DNA of 64,000 bases from Pyrenula massariospora (taxonomy: Eukaryota; Ascomycota; Eurotiomycetes; Pyrenulales; Pyrenulaceae): positions 496,001 through 560,000 of the forward strand of contig JAGFMI010000001.1 of assembly GCA_021030905.1 (NCBI GenBank), in the 5' to 3' direction. The notes under the pieces were generated by a model, which worked only from the letters and a program-made list of their open reading frames with translations, searched no databases and was not told the DNA's origin. How positions within the stretch are numbered: the stretch's first letter is position 1; the number at the start of each line of letters is the position of its first letter. The translations under genes and the position numbers were made by a program. This document shows positions 1 through 11,244 of the stretch, one piece after another.

Positions 1-2304
1 GACGTCCCCCATTGCGATCCACCTTCCTGCATTGCTCCAAGATGGTCAGACGACTTCACCGCAAGCCGAGTGCCGCCAAGCTAGTCATTTGCCTGTTGCG
101 ATGCAGTGAAGAAAACTCTACAGACTCATCGGTGAACAAGTCTAGGCGAAAGACGTTGCACTTCCTGAAGGTATTATATCGACGGTTTTCCGATTGGTCT
201 GCCTCCGTCCGTGCCATCCCAAATTCGACCTATGCCAACCGGCCCAAGGTTGGCACGGACAGTGGCAGACCAATCAAAGAACCATCGACCCGGATGACAG
301 CATAGTTGATACTGGTCCATGGTCTAGCTTTTCGATTCTAGACGAGCTGACCGCAGCTGGGATGATTCTGCCAGCCCATTATATTCCTACCGCCACGCTT
401 CGTCTCAATGTAAGCACGTAAAAAATAAGATCGATCCGGATGACTGGCTTCCTCTACCTGAGCTGTTGTGCTACACGCAATTCTATGAACCTATTGGAAT
501 GTCATAATAACGAAGATTTCAAGGTCATGGTTGTGCGGATAGAAGCTGTGTCTTATATGGCAAGTCTCTATTTCTCGTACTAAGCGTTCAAATCTCTAAC
601 ATTACATACAGGCGTGAAAAGAAAAGTGACGGGCTTTCCTGCCGGTGAAATTGGCTCCAAGAACTCCAAATTCGCCTCGTCAAAGCAAAACTACTCCAAA
701 AGTTCGTCAGATCTACTAGATTGATTGAGCACTAGCATTCTCGTACACTAGAACAGAGCGAATACAGCGTGCTTCAGGTACTGAATGCTGGCTATTGCAT
801 CATCACGATCGGCATGCTTCTCTCCCACTGTCGATTGTTCAACAATATCTGTGGTGCTTTCTTCGATCGAGCGACGCAAGCTTTCATTGCCAGCATCCTT
901 TTCAGGGCCGCCAGCTTCCTCTTGATTTTACCTTTTTCTGTGGAACTCATTTCAATAAGCACTACAATAATGTTCTTACGAAAGCAGAATGTTGCCCTCA
1001 CGGCCTCTAGATTAATGAAGGTGTTCTTATTTCGGACTTAATCATCGATGTCTTCGTTCTTTGCATTCCAGTGCTTCAAGAATGGTATCAAGCCTTTTCT
1101 TCTTGAAAGGAGTCTTCTTCGCTGCTACAGTCATTCTCCTATAATCCAACATAGCAATTATAATGCTTGGGAAAATACGTTTTATGACCATTCAAATCCT
1201 CAAAAAACCGAGGAACGAACCTCAAGGTCCAGGGGTCTCCCACAAATGTTTAATAGCAGTAAATGCAATTTAATCCAACCAAAAAACGTTGCCAAATAAT
1301 GAATACATAATGCAAAATCCATTGTAGTCTTAAATCTCAGAACGGCGCAGGCCATCCCGCGACACAAAAGCACCCTATCCAAATTGAACCCACGGCTGGC
1401 CACCTGGCATTCGTGACGACGCAGAATACATGCCAAGTAATCCCCGACGCCTTCTACCATCCTACCAGAGGATAGCACGTGTGAGAAGTGGCAGATCGAA
1501 CTGACCTTTCAGGCCAGGGACGGCGAAACACTCGGACACAACACGACAAAAGTTAGGTAGAGGAACTGTGTTTAGCCTATAGATACAAGGAACTCGACTA
1601 CTACTAAACAGCCTCTCGAGCCCTTTTTATTAGTATGTAGTACCCGAGTGTTTATTGCCCGAATCAAATCGATTTGACTTGTTTCTAAGTAGACGGTGGT
1701 GTATGTAAAGATACAACTGTTCGACTTAGAATTTTTTCGTAAACTCGCAGCTCTTGGTTGTACGGTATGTCTTCCTCGACTCGGCCAGCCTGCTCTAGAA
1801 ACACGCAGAGAGCGCGGTATGAGAACAACACCTTGTTCAGTGTCTTCAGCCATTATCTACAGCCTCGCTCAGCGCTCTAGTCTATGATTTACAAGATCCT
1901 GCTTAGAGTTCCTCTCCACAGTGTCAAACAGCAGTAATGCTATAGACAATATCCACCGATCTCATATTACGGAGATCTATCTCTCCGTCAATGAGCTCCT
2001 CGGACGGAACTTGAAGCCTTGCGCGGAAGCTTTCTATGAAATTCCGGGAGGCCAGGAAGGTGCTCATTCTAACATATGTCTAGCGGGAGAAAGGGTAGTT
2101 TGTGATAGGGAAGCGGTTTGGGCCACAAAAATCAATGCTTTCGATAGCCGGAAAGGGTAGAGGCTATGTCAATTCTGAATAACGGAAAGTGAAAACTTCT
2201 AGGTATCTCCTGCCTGCTTTGATTTCTATAGGCACATTTGCCTGATCTTCCAAAATATAAAGGCCATAAGTATATAGAACAGTACCTCATAAATCTACAA
2301 TGCT
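1..2304. other. Gene-poor left edge
   Basis: No open frame here shows a recognisable family or a convincing coding pattern on either strand. The short frames are all under 100 codons and have no partner exons. The one structured element is the fold-back at 179-288, listed separately. The downstream end lies 3' of the minus-strand transporter gene, so its last few hundred bases may include that gene's 3' UTR. Confidence 0.5.
179..288. repeat. Imperfect fold-back (38-base inverted arms)
   Basis: Bases 179-216 and 251-288 are inverted copies: 32 of 38 positions match, around a 34-base centre. Five of the six differences are C versus T, and one is T versus A. Inside the centre a perfect 8-base stem (233-240 with 248-255) closes over a 7-base loop, partly overlapping the right arm. 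It could be a relic of a small fold-back or MITE-like element, or a chance hairpin. The C/T bias resembles repeat-induced point mutation, but only six sites are involved. Confidence 0.5.
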
Positions 2305-4250
2305 TCATTGAGAAGCATCAAAGTGTGCAACGCTGTTGGTTCTATCAGGACGCCTACACTCTGCGAGCTGCTCGAGCGTTTTGCTCTTGCCGGACGAGTC
2401 TTGCAGTTCTGGTATCCAGAGCCAACAAATGCCAGCTGTAATAAATAGCGGCACAGAGAAGACTATCATCACGTAGCTCAACCATGCTGTTGGTGAGCTA
2501 GACGCCGTGATATGTCCGAATGTGACATACCGTAAGAAGATTGCGGCGAGTACAGAGCCAAGTTTCCCAGCAGCTGCAGATATGCCGTGACAACTTGCGC
2601 GGAATCTTGTATGGAATAGCTCTGCAGGGATGAGGAATGTAAGAGGTCCCATTCCAATTGCTTCTGAGAATTTGCATAGGGCATATAGTCCAATATTGAT
2701 GCCCCAGCTCGGTTTTCCCTCCGTAACCAGTAGCGTGACGCCAGTGAGGACGACCAGTGTGCCAGTAACCAGGTACATCACCCAATTCAATAGTTTCCGA
2801 TTAACGCGAGTAATGAACAGGACAAGTAGGATGCTACCTGTGGTGAAAGCTATAGATTCGATGGCCAACAGGTGAACACTATTGGCAATTAATATCGAGA
2901 AAATGCTGGCAGAAGGGTCAATGGTATTTGAGTCCCAGACCTTTGGATGCTTGACTTTGACAGTAGGACCGTTCCAGAATTTTGATAACATTTGCGATGA
3001 GTTCACACTGAGCGAGAAGGTGGCAAAGTCCACTAGGAACCAACTCAACGAGGTGGCTAGTAGGAATCGCCAGTAGCCTTCAGTCAGAAAGTATTGTTTC
3101 ACCGAGGGACCCTGAAAACTTTTATCAAGATCGCGCCCACTAGAGACAGACGGATGTCTGAAATCTTCAATGTCATTGGGTACAGAATGGTGTGATGCCA
3201 CAGCTCTGGCTGATTGATGTGGGATGTCTGATTCGAGACCGAACCCTTTGAGCCTATCTGTCTCTTCTAACGCTTTCACAGGGTCGTTTCGAACGTCAAG
3301 CGTGTACCTTGGGCTTTCGGGTATTGTAAATCGGAGGATAGCGGTAATTAGAGCTGGAATCAGGCTTGTTCCAATAACCCAGCGCCAAATTTTGTCAATA
3401 GCTCGTGCTGATGCATTAGGTTGTGATGGATCATACGGATGATGGCTTTGTACCGCTTTTGTGACTATGATTGACATGATCGCTCCGGCTGCGATACCGA
3501 TAGGTTGCATTGCAAACACCGTTGCTAATATTCGGGGCCGTACTGAGCTTGGTGAAAACTCAGACGCGATGACCGCAGTCAAAGGATATTCACCTCCAAT
3601 GCCGATTCCTGAGACGAATCTCCAAAATAAGAGCCATGACTGAATGTTCATCGATCCGAAGGAGCCATAATCGATGGATCCCAAGGTTTTACCATTTGTT
3701 TGATCAAGGGGTATGTAACCTGTTGAGCTCATTACAACACCCATTGTCCCTACCATCAAGACGATGATCTCGAAACCGTACATCTTCCGCCGCCCGAACC
3801 AGTCAGCGAAGAGCCCGAAAAATACCATGCCCACAATGCAACCGGAAGTGGTGGCATTGTTGAAGGCAGTCTCATGCGAGGACTTTGTTGCATCATGCCA
3901 GTAAATGAAGCCGAGCATTGGCAGGACAAGGCTGGAGCAGAATAGGACGTATGAGCCAGTGAAGAAGCCCACTGTATGTGATTGATATTAGCAAAGATGA
4001 TTTCCCCCTCGTTCCTCATCACGAAATAGTGCTACCTACAACTTGCCACTAGAGAGACGGAGAGATTGTTTGAACCAAGCTCTAGGGCTTGATATGTTAA
4101 TTTCCTCCCCTGGCTTCTGCTGCCCTCCCGTTTAAGAATGGTGTCATCGACAAACCATCGGGGCCGCCACGGAAAACTCGGTAAGTACATGGCTGATGTC
4201 AAATGTGGTTGACGATTAATCCAAAGCCGTGCCAACGGAGACGAGCTCAT
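2305..4250 (-). CDS. PHO84-like MFS transporter (phosphate:H+ symporter family)
   Basis: A major facilitator superfamily carrier of the fungal phosphate/glycerophosphoinositol (PHS) type, expected in the plasma membrane. Exons are 4250..4040 and 3971..2305, with a 68-base intron (GTAGG..ACAG). The junction restores a first-helix sequence reading LVASLGFFTGSY. Family marks are GIGIGGEYPLTA after helix 4, SWFLVDFATF in helix 7 with its Asp kept, and the C-terminal IPAELFHTRFRASCHGIS followed by a GKLGS stretch. A long cytoplasmic loop separates the two six-helix halves. Start: Met at 4250 gives 625 aa and Met at 4187 gives 604 aa; both are in frame and the choice is uncertain. The usual Asp pair in helix 1 (FFxDxYD) is replaced by Gly and Val, so substrate or proton coupling may differ from PHO84. 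The family call is firm; the substrate is not. Confidence 0.85.
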
Positions 4251-4819
4251 CGCAAAGTCCAGGCTATGTGGGCGAAGCTGAGATCTTATGGCCGAACGAG
4301 GCCGGGGCAGGGGAGAGGGTAAAGTGAGGCTGCTGCAGGTCAACAGCCTGGTAACCACATTGCAGACCCATTTTCGCCCGACCACGTCAACTGCCTATCG
4401 AGGAGATAGACACTAGCCTCCGGTCTAGTGGACAAGATCTGTAGACGAGGCTGATACGACTTTGGGACCCTTGTTCCCGTCGTTGTGCGCAGGCTGTAGG
4501 TACTTGGAGCTGAACGGCATGCTCGTAGCAGCCGTACCTCTATTTTTTCCTTTTGGATGTTCATTGACCTCCGCAGCAGCAAAGATGCTAACAGCAGTTG
4601 ACGAGCTTCCTTGTATTCAAGAGCAGCTCGTTTCGAATGGTAGTCGAGGGAAGAGGTATGCACGGGCGCGTAGAGATAGTGGCATTCAGCCCCAATTTGG
4701 TCGTGGCGGAGGGCCGGTCCCTGCAGCGCCCGGCTTTGGTGGAACGTACCGGGGGGCAAGCACCTCTACCGATTCCTCACTAGCTAGACCTAACCGCCGA
4801 CACCATCATGGTTGTCGTT

Positions 4820-5020
4820 TCACGTGCTTCCAATGGTCTTCATCTCCACTCGCATCATTGGCACGACGTTCTGCATCTGGTGCTCAGCCTGCATGATGCC
4901 CCGGTAGTTGCGAGGTACTTTCGCGTAACGTTCCACGGCATGTTCCGCGAACCATCCAAAATACTGGGCCCCAAGCAACGTCAGCGCAATGACTATCCCT
5001 CCTCGCTGCCTGGCAGCACG
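4820..5020 (-). CDS. Possible last exon of an unidentified protein
   Basis: On the minus strand, after a splice-acceptor-like TTCTAG at 5021-5026, a 66-codon frame runs to a TGA at 4820-4822. It contains a hydrophobic stretch (GGIVIALTLLGAQYFGWF) followed by a charged, Met- and Gln-rich tail ending in MKTIGST. The composition looks more protein-like than the other frames here. No upstream exon could be joined convincingly: the only GT donor nearby is around 5152, close to the plus-strand gene starting at 5202. I do not recognise the family. It could be the end of a small membrane protein, a relic or chance. Confidence 0.25.
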   Translation of the reverse strand, partial: RAARQRGGIVIALTLLGAQYFGWFAEHAVERYAKVPRNYRGIMQAEHQMQNVVPMMRVEMKTIGST

Positions 5021-5201
5021 CTAGAATCAATTGCTCAGTTGATCGGGGCTGCCGTTTTATCTCTGGAAAATATCAGGCCTGCTAGGCTGATCAAGTTCTT
5101 GGCCCTGATGCAAGAGGCTTCTGCTTCTGCGCGGGCATTCATCACCGGAATGGCGAAAGTTAGACCTCCATAGGTCTAAACCACGCCTCGGACTCAACCT
5201 C

Positions 5202-7337
5202 ATGTCCTTTGGATGGTCGCCTAGCGACATTGTGAGCCTTGCCAGGCTTTCCTATGAGATCTACAGCTTCTGTCAGAATGCCCCGGCTGAGCTTCGGAGC
5301 CTCTTTGATAGACTTGATCACATAGGACGAAAGCTAGAACAATTATCAATCATCCTCGAAAAGTCGGGATTGGGAACTTGGAGGCTAGCACCTACCTTAG
5401 AGCAGCACCTGCTCGATGCGAAAGCATATCTCCATCCTCTACAATCTGTTACTAATAAGGCTACTTCTTCTCCGTTGAAAGCAAAGGGATTGGCTCGCCT
5501 AGCTCTGAGTAAGAATAGACTGAAGCGCATTGAGAAAGATCTCGACACTGATGAAAAAGCAATTGACGATTTGAAAATCGACCTTATCCTGTAAGTTGAA
5601 TGACGCGCAAACACGTCTAGGCTGTGCTTACATGATGACAGAGTGTGCTCGTTGAGAAATCTACAGAATGGCAACGATCTTCAGTCATGTCTCTTTGATC
5701 CTAGGTCGACATCAAGCGGCCATAATGACGACTCGGGAATGAGCGACAAAAACCTACAAGCGCCAAGCGTGTCACTTAATGCCCCGCCAACCTTAGAAGC
5801 TGGTCAATCTAGCCCGACGTCGATGACTGTTTCGAATGCAAGCAACGCCCTGGTAATGGCTATGGGGCTAAGATCCCAGCCTAATTGGAATGCGGAAGCC
5901 ATTACCAGCACGACGCCAGAAAGAGGGTTGCGAAATGTCCAAATGACGAATGACTTCGTCTCTGATGTTGCTTCGCTCGCTGAAAAGACCGAGCTATACT
6001 CTAGAGATTCTGATCCAAGGCGAAGTCTAGAGCAACTGACTGAGATCACGGAAAGGGCTGCTTCCTTCCGGTTTGCATTGCGTCCTTCAAGTCTCCACTC
6101 AAGACTTAGCGCAGGGCAATTTCAACTGCCTGCAGTTGCTGAAACAAATATTGCCTCGTTCGAATATGAGGTCTTTGATCACATATTTTCGACGAGTGAT
6201 AACTCAAGCATGAGAATGTGGGCTTCTAATCGTGGTCAAGCGGGTCACTTGGGAATTTCTCCGGGTTCGACTACAGAGAACGTGACTCCGCCCACAAGTT
6301 GCTCGGAGCAAACGTCATCGAGTCGATTGCCGTCGCAAGCTTTCTCTGGAGACGAGGATGCAATCTTCCAGTTAGACATTTCCTCCATGTTCGATACAGC
6401 CACCCAATCAGACAACGATCCGTTTCCCAGAAGACACATTAATCTCCAAGAACGATCGAAGGTTAGTCTTATCATGGATCCTAGAGCCGCGATGGATTGT
6501 TCATTTGACCTAGCAATTTACCAAGGCTCAATTGTCGTTAGAGTTGTTTTGATCAACGAACCGCTAACCCATCCTAATGCCGTGCTAATGTCTGGAGCGC
6601 TCCCAACCACATCAAGCTCGTCGCCCGGAGAGTCGCAGTCTATGAGCCACGATATTAACAGCATCCCATCTCGAGCATTCCAACATTGTTTCCAGTCCAA
6701 CAGTCGCCCGGTCCCTCACTTATTGCATCCAGACGTTGAAGGTCCGATAGAGGAACCTGAGGCTCCGTACACAATCACATTCACGGAACCGCAATACATC
6801 TTCGCAGAAGGCACATCGGAGGGGCCGCGTTGGACATCTTCGCTCGTGTACATCCTCAACACAAAACAAGATCAGATCACACTTTGCGAAAATATCTTTG
6901 GCAAGACCTTAATCATGAGCGCTGGCACCAACAAAATAACCTACAATGGTCGAGAAGTATCGCACATGTCCGCGATCGTTCTGTGGTTCGATGGTTCGTC
7001 CAAAATGCATTCGATGACTTTCTTTCCCAGTCTCACCGCAAAGAAGACTTCGCCGAAAGATGCAGAGCTTAGTATCCACGGTCTATTGGATGCAAATAAG
7101 ACGTTGCGAAATCCAAATGCTGTCACTGTTGTCTGTGAACCTATGCCTAGAGTCGACGAGGATTTGGATACGTTCACCAGCCCTGAGAGGCAGCCAAGCA
7201 ACAAGTCAGGAAGCACTTTTCGTAGCAGGTCGTCTTCGAGCAGCTTGCAGAAGTGGGAGAAGTCCGGAAGGGTGAAATGCAACATCGAATTCACACGTTC
7301 AAATGATAAAGTGTCATTCTCGAGCCATCTGAGGTAG
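5202..7337 (+). CDS. Protein with NLR-type fungal N-terminal helical module, no NTPase
   Basis: Exons 5202..5590 and 5642..7337 (51-base intron, GTAAGT..ACAG) give 694 aa. Residues 1-130 form a mostly helical region beginning MSFGWSPSDIVSLARLSYEI. This resembles the N-terminal module found at the front of many fungal NACHT, ankyrin and other STAND-like proteins. No P-loop, NACHT, ankyrin or WD repeats follow. Residues about 140-380 are Ser/Thr-rich and probably disordered. Residues about 390-600 look beta-rich (for example YTITFTEPQYIF and WTSSLVYIL) and match no family I can name. The tail is Ser-rich. The domain call for the N-terminus rests on pattern recognition. Function is unknown; related modules act in self/non-self or stress recognition, but nothing here shows that directly. 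Confidence 0.75.
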
Positions 7338-8425
7338 CGCGATCCTACTTCCAGCTAGGCTTTATATCCCATTGGCCCATCAGAATTTCCGTGCGGGACT
7401 GTCTCGCAATAATGGACTTGGCTATACCACCAGGACTAGAGCTAATACACCTCTCCGTTCTCGACTAGACTGTTCCAGGGAGAGTCATCTGCGCTATCTC
7501 AGCACTTCATATTTTGTCATCTATTTCCGCAAAGGAAGACGACATCCATGACAAATGCCCCTTCTAGTTCATGTAAGAGTGCGAAACCAAGTGGATCTGA
7601 ATACGGTTTTCTTTCTGGTCTGTTGAGCCGACGCCACGACTTGACAAGTTTGCATGAGAGGGTAAAGAGGTCTCGATTTAGGAGGTCATGAGAACATCTG
7701 GTATTGCTGGGACATTGTCTGCGTCATCGAGTATGGCATTCTCATGTCCTATAATCTGGTTCCGACGTCGATTCTTGTTCATGGATTATCTGTGGGTATT
7801 AGATCGATAACTGTGGCCTGGTGACAAAGGTGGTTCGATGGCGGCATTTGATACGCTTCCTACATAATTCATAGCCTCGTCGCAGTCTTTGTATTTGTCG
7901 ATCTGGTGCTTTACTCGTGGTTTGCTCAGCGTCCGGGTCTTGTCGAGCCAGCGGGAGTTACTAGCATAATTTCACAACGAAGGTAAATATAACTAGTACT
8001 CCTGGCTATTGGAGATTTTCCAAGCTTATGCTAATGCCGATGTAAAGCAAATTTCCAGCGCCACAATTGGCGGAGCCAGAGGCTCTATGTCGTACGATCG
8101 CAGGCACCTAAGAAAGGTTCGCATAACTAAGACGTATCTGTTAAATGGAATGGATGTGCGCCAAAGTACGTATCGACAGAACGAGTAGAGTCTGCGCTGG
8201 GTATCAGAGGTCATGGCGGCGTCCGATCATCAGCACTGGCGCCCGTCCGGTTAATAAATGGATTCGCCATGACTTCTGATACCGAATCCCGATGATGTTG
8301 AGATTTACAGGCACAGCCTACCTGCCTTGATTGATTAAGAGCCTCGGCTCCGCCTGGCCCTCAGAAGAATCAAAAAGCTCGAATGTTAATTATTTTGATA
8401 AACTACTGGCATATGTCGGTTTGAG
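7338..8425. other. Intergenic, nothing recognised
   Basis: About 1.1 kb between the helical-module gene and the first fructosamine-kinase-like gene. Stops are frequent in all frames and there is no family match. It should contain the 3' UTR of the former and the promoter of the latter. Confidence 0.5.
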
Positions 8426-8590
8426 ATGCAGCTAAGACGACAATGGACGTTTTCGTGGCGCACCAAAGAAGTGACGGAGATCCATTGTTCAGGTAGAGCT
8501 TCACGCTCGTAGGAAAATCCTGCTTCAAAGGTCTATACTCTGATTGATGTTTTCTGGCAGTGCTTTACCTTTTCAAAGTGTCGGATTCGA

Positions 8591-9600
8591 GACTCTATTA
8601 CCTACCGAACTGCTGCGTGGACTGGAGCATGCCGCCTCAATGTCACTCTTGAGGATGGTTCAGAGACTTCCTTCTTTCTGAAGGAAAGTAGGATCTAAGG
8701 ATCACGATACCTCACCCTTACTTACTGAGAGCAGTGCGCTTCTGGAGACCTCGGCCAGCGAATGATCCAAGGCGAGAACGCATCCATGAAAGAGCTCGGA
8801 AAATACTGCCCTGAACTTATCCCAAAACCATATGCCCAGGGTGCGCTGAAGAATGCAGCGGTCGCAACCTATTTCTTTCTTATGGAGTTCGTCAACATCA
8901 AAACCGAGGCTCCTGAGCCTGATCTGTTTTGCAAGCAAATCGCTGCACTCCACCGAAACAGCGCGTCTCCAACGGGCAAGTTCGGCTTTCAGGTCAATAC
9001 TTGTCATGGGCCTAATTGGCAGGATACTGCTTGGGAAGAGAGTTGGGCAGTGTTCTTCGCTAGATTGCTCAGGCAATTCTTCGACCGTGAAATAGAAGTC
9101 AATGGACCGGATTCAGAGTTCCAAGCACAATATGACATCCTCTGCGCAAAGGCGGTACCGAAGCTACTGGAGCCCTTACAGGCGGCTGGCCGAAACCTCA
9201 AGCCATGCTTAGTGCATGGGGATCTCTGGGAAGAAAATACAGGCACCGAGGTGCTCACTGGACAAGCAAAAGTGTTTGACGCAGCTGCCTTTTATGCTCA
9301 CAACGAATACGAGCTGGGTATGTGGCGTCGCGAAGTCGTTCAGTTTGGTGAGACATACTTCCGCTGTTACCTCGAATCATATCCGCCAAGCGAGCCGACA
9401 GAGCAATGGGACGACCGGAACAGGTTGTATTCGATAAAGTTTGAGCTTGCACATTCCATTGCCATACCGGCGACTTCACGCAGTCAGCGCAAATTGTGAG
9501 AGAGTATTCTTTGCACCTCTAGATCTTTTGTGAGAAACTAACGCGTGGCAGAATCGCAAGGGAAATAAAGTCTTTGAACGAGAAGTACGCAGCCGAGTAG
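8591..9600 (+). CDS. Fructosamine/ketosamine-3-kinase-like protein, copy 1 (5' end unresolved)
   Basis: A small-molecule kinase of the aminoglycoside phosphotransferase fold. The family phosphorylates sugar amines formed by glycation so that they decompose. Exons 8591..8687, 8730..9495 and 9552..9600 join in frame; the last intron has a clear CTAAC branch point. FFLKE supplies the ATP-binding Lys. HGDLWEEN is the catalytic loop and FDAAAFYAHNEYELGMWR carries the metal-binding Asp. PPSEPTEQWDDRNRLYSI is typical of the family C-terminus. The next-to-last catalytic-loop residue is Glu where the paralog at 12239-13451 has Gly. There is no in-frame Met before the conserved part. A start at 8426 spliced over about 100 bases to 8591 is possible but unproved, so the N-terminus may be truncated. 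It is convergent with its paralog 2.6 kb downstream. Confidence 0.8.
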
Positions 9601-10845
9601 TTACGAGTATACCAATCATGCTGGGATACAATTTCCGATTATTCCCAAAGGAATCTTTGCGTTCTTTAGAAACCCAGGGAGGCTTCCCTCTACAGGCGGT
9701 GGCTAACGGGCTAGGTAATAGATATAGGCCAGTCACATGGCTATTAGGCCCACGCCCACCCAACACTCTTATTTCATAGTTTTATGTATGCTGAAATCGG
9801 GAACTGTTTCTTTTGACCACTAATATTTCCGCTGGAGGTTCTCCTGCAGCGTCGGCTACGTCTTCATGATCAAACCTCAGTCCCCGTCGTGGGAACGCGT
9901 GGTGCCATCCTCCCGGAGAATGTTTACAGTCGAGGTGCTCGGAGAATCATCTTCGCCATACCCAACAGCGAAGAAGCAGTCTGTACAGATGCTTGAACCT
10001 GTACAGCAGAGCGGGGGTATCCACCTATAATCCACGCTTATCTATGAGCCTTAGCAGTTGATTTAATTATAGAGCCTACTTGGGTATTAAGGGGGGGCGA
10101 GGAAGGGGATGTCTCTGAGAAACAAATGTAAGTCATAACATCCTCCACGCTCAGATCCGCTTTCTCCGCCCCGTGACGCCACCCTTGCAGACCATTCTGA
10201 TTGTTCTGTGCCAACGGTAGCGACGATATCCACCTCTTCTCCCTGCTGCTCCTCAACGAATTGACCCAGCTTGTTGCTGCACAGGTGCATACACTGCGTT
10301 ACCTAGTGTGGTCTCAGTGTGAGTTGCACAGAAAACTCGAAGCTGAGGGGCGGTGAGAAGTCTCCGTGGCTTGTGGAGATGTATACAGCATATACGCGCA
10401 AGGTTTACACCAGGCTCACCCTGATATCAGCCCACGTCGGCTCGTGCCATGGCATGGCTTTCAGGCTATGCCGTGGGACCACGATCATTATATGCTACGT
10501 GACTTGCCTACAATATGTAAGTAAGTTCGGTTTTCTTTGTATAAGGCTTATCTCTAATTTCTTTGAGTCTGGCGTTATGAAGATTATACCGTGCCCTGCT
10601 TGCACAGCGCCGTGAATAGAGTCTTTAAGGTGGGTATGCTCTCATCAACTGCCCAGCCAAAGCCTAAGTTATGGTTCTTTTCATAAAGCCCGCCTAGGCA
10701 CCGTCGGTGTCAGTGACAGGTAATGACTCCAGAGAAGGAGACATCGACCTTACTCCTTTGCACATTCTACTCTCCACCAGCAAAGACGGGAGCAGCAGTT
10801 TAGCAACTCTCTCCGATCAATTTGCAAGTAATGCCTCGAACATAG
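9601..10845. other. Intergenic, nothing recognised
   Basis: Short frames on both strands without coding bias or a family match. This is the 3' side of kinase copy 1. The stretch 10707-10843 may hold a 5' exon or UTR for the coding-like segment that follows. Confidence 0.45.
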
Positions 10846-11244
10846 TATCGACCCGTCGAATCAGCCGCCATCACCCCACCCCACCCCATATGCCATCTCC
10901 ACGCAAAGCCAAAACGACACCTGCGACTCCTCCCAGGTTTCGCCACCATCGCCTCCCCCCACACCGCAACAATCGACCTCCCCCTCTGGCATCCCCGCCG
11001 TATACCCTCCGACACCTCCGGTCAAGCCACGGACCTCACTCTGACCATATACCTCGCCTCCCAAGCCCTGCCACCCGCCGTTTTCTATCCCTCCTCCGAT
11101 CCCACCGGTCGCCGGCCAGCCTACCCGATCATGCTCGCTTTACACGCCCTCGGCAACCTTCGCCTCGCCCTGAATGAGTCCAGCTCCACCACTCTGCTGG
11201 TTTCACAGGCGCTGCAGAGCTTGGGCACGAGTGCGGCATCGGCG
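10846..11244 (+). CDS. Probable internal exon of an unidentified protein
   Basis: The frame starting just after a TAG at 10843-10845 runs open to 11325. From about 10940 it shows strong C-ending codon use, unlike the other frames. It reads as a credible protein: ATIDLPLWHPRRIP, then LTLTIYLASQALPPAVFYPS and YPIMLALHALGNLRLALN. A good donor (GTGAGC) lies at 11245, where the C-ending codon pattern fades, suggesting the exon ends there. No Met opens the frame and no downstream exon fits cleanly, so this may be part of a spliced gene or a damaged one. I do not recognise the family. Confidence 0.35.

Noticed and set aside
10707-11177. 156-codon His/Pro/Arg-rich plus-strand frame
   Set aside because: It is the shifted image of the neighbouring C-ending coding frame at 10846-11244; its low-complexity composition is typical of a shadow.
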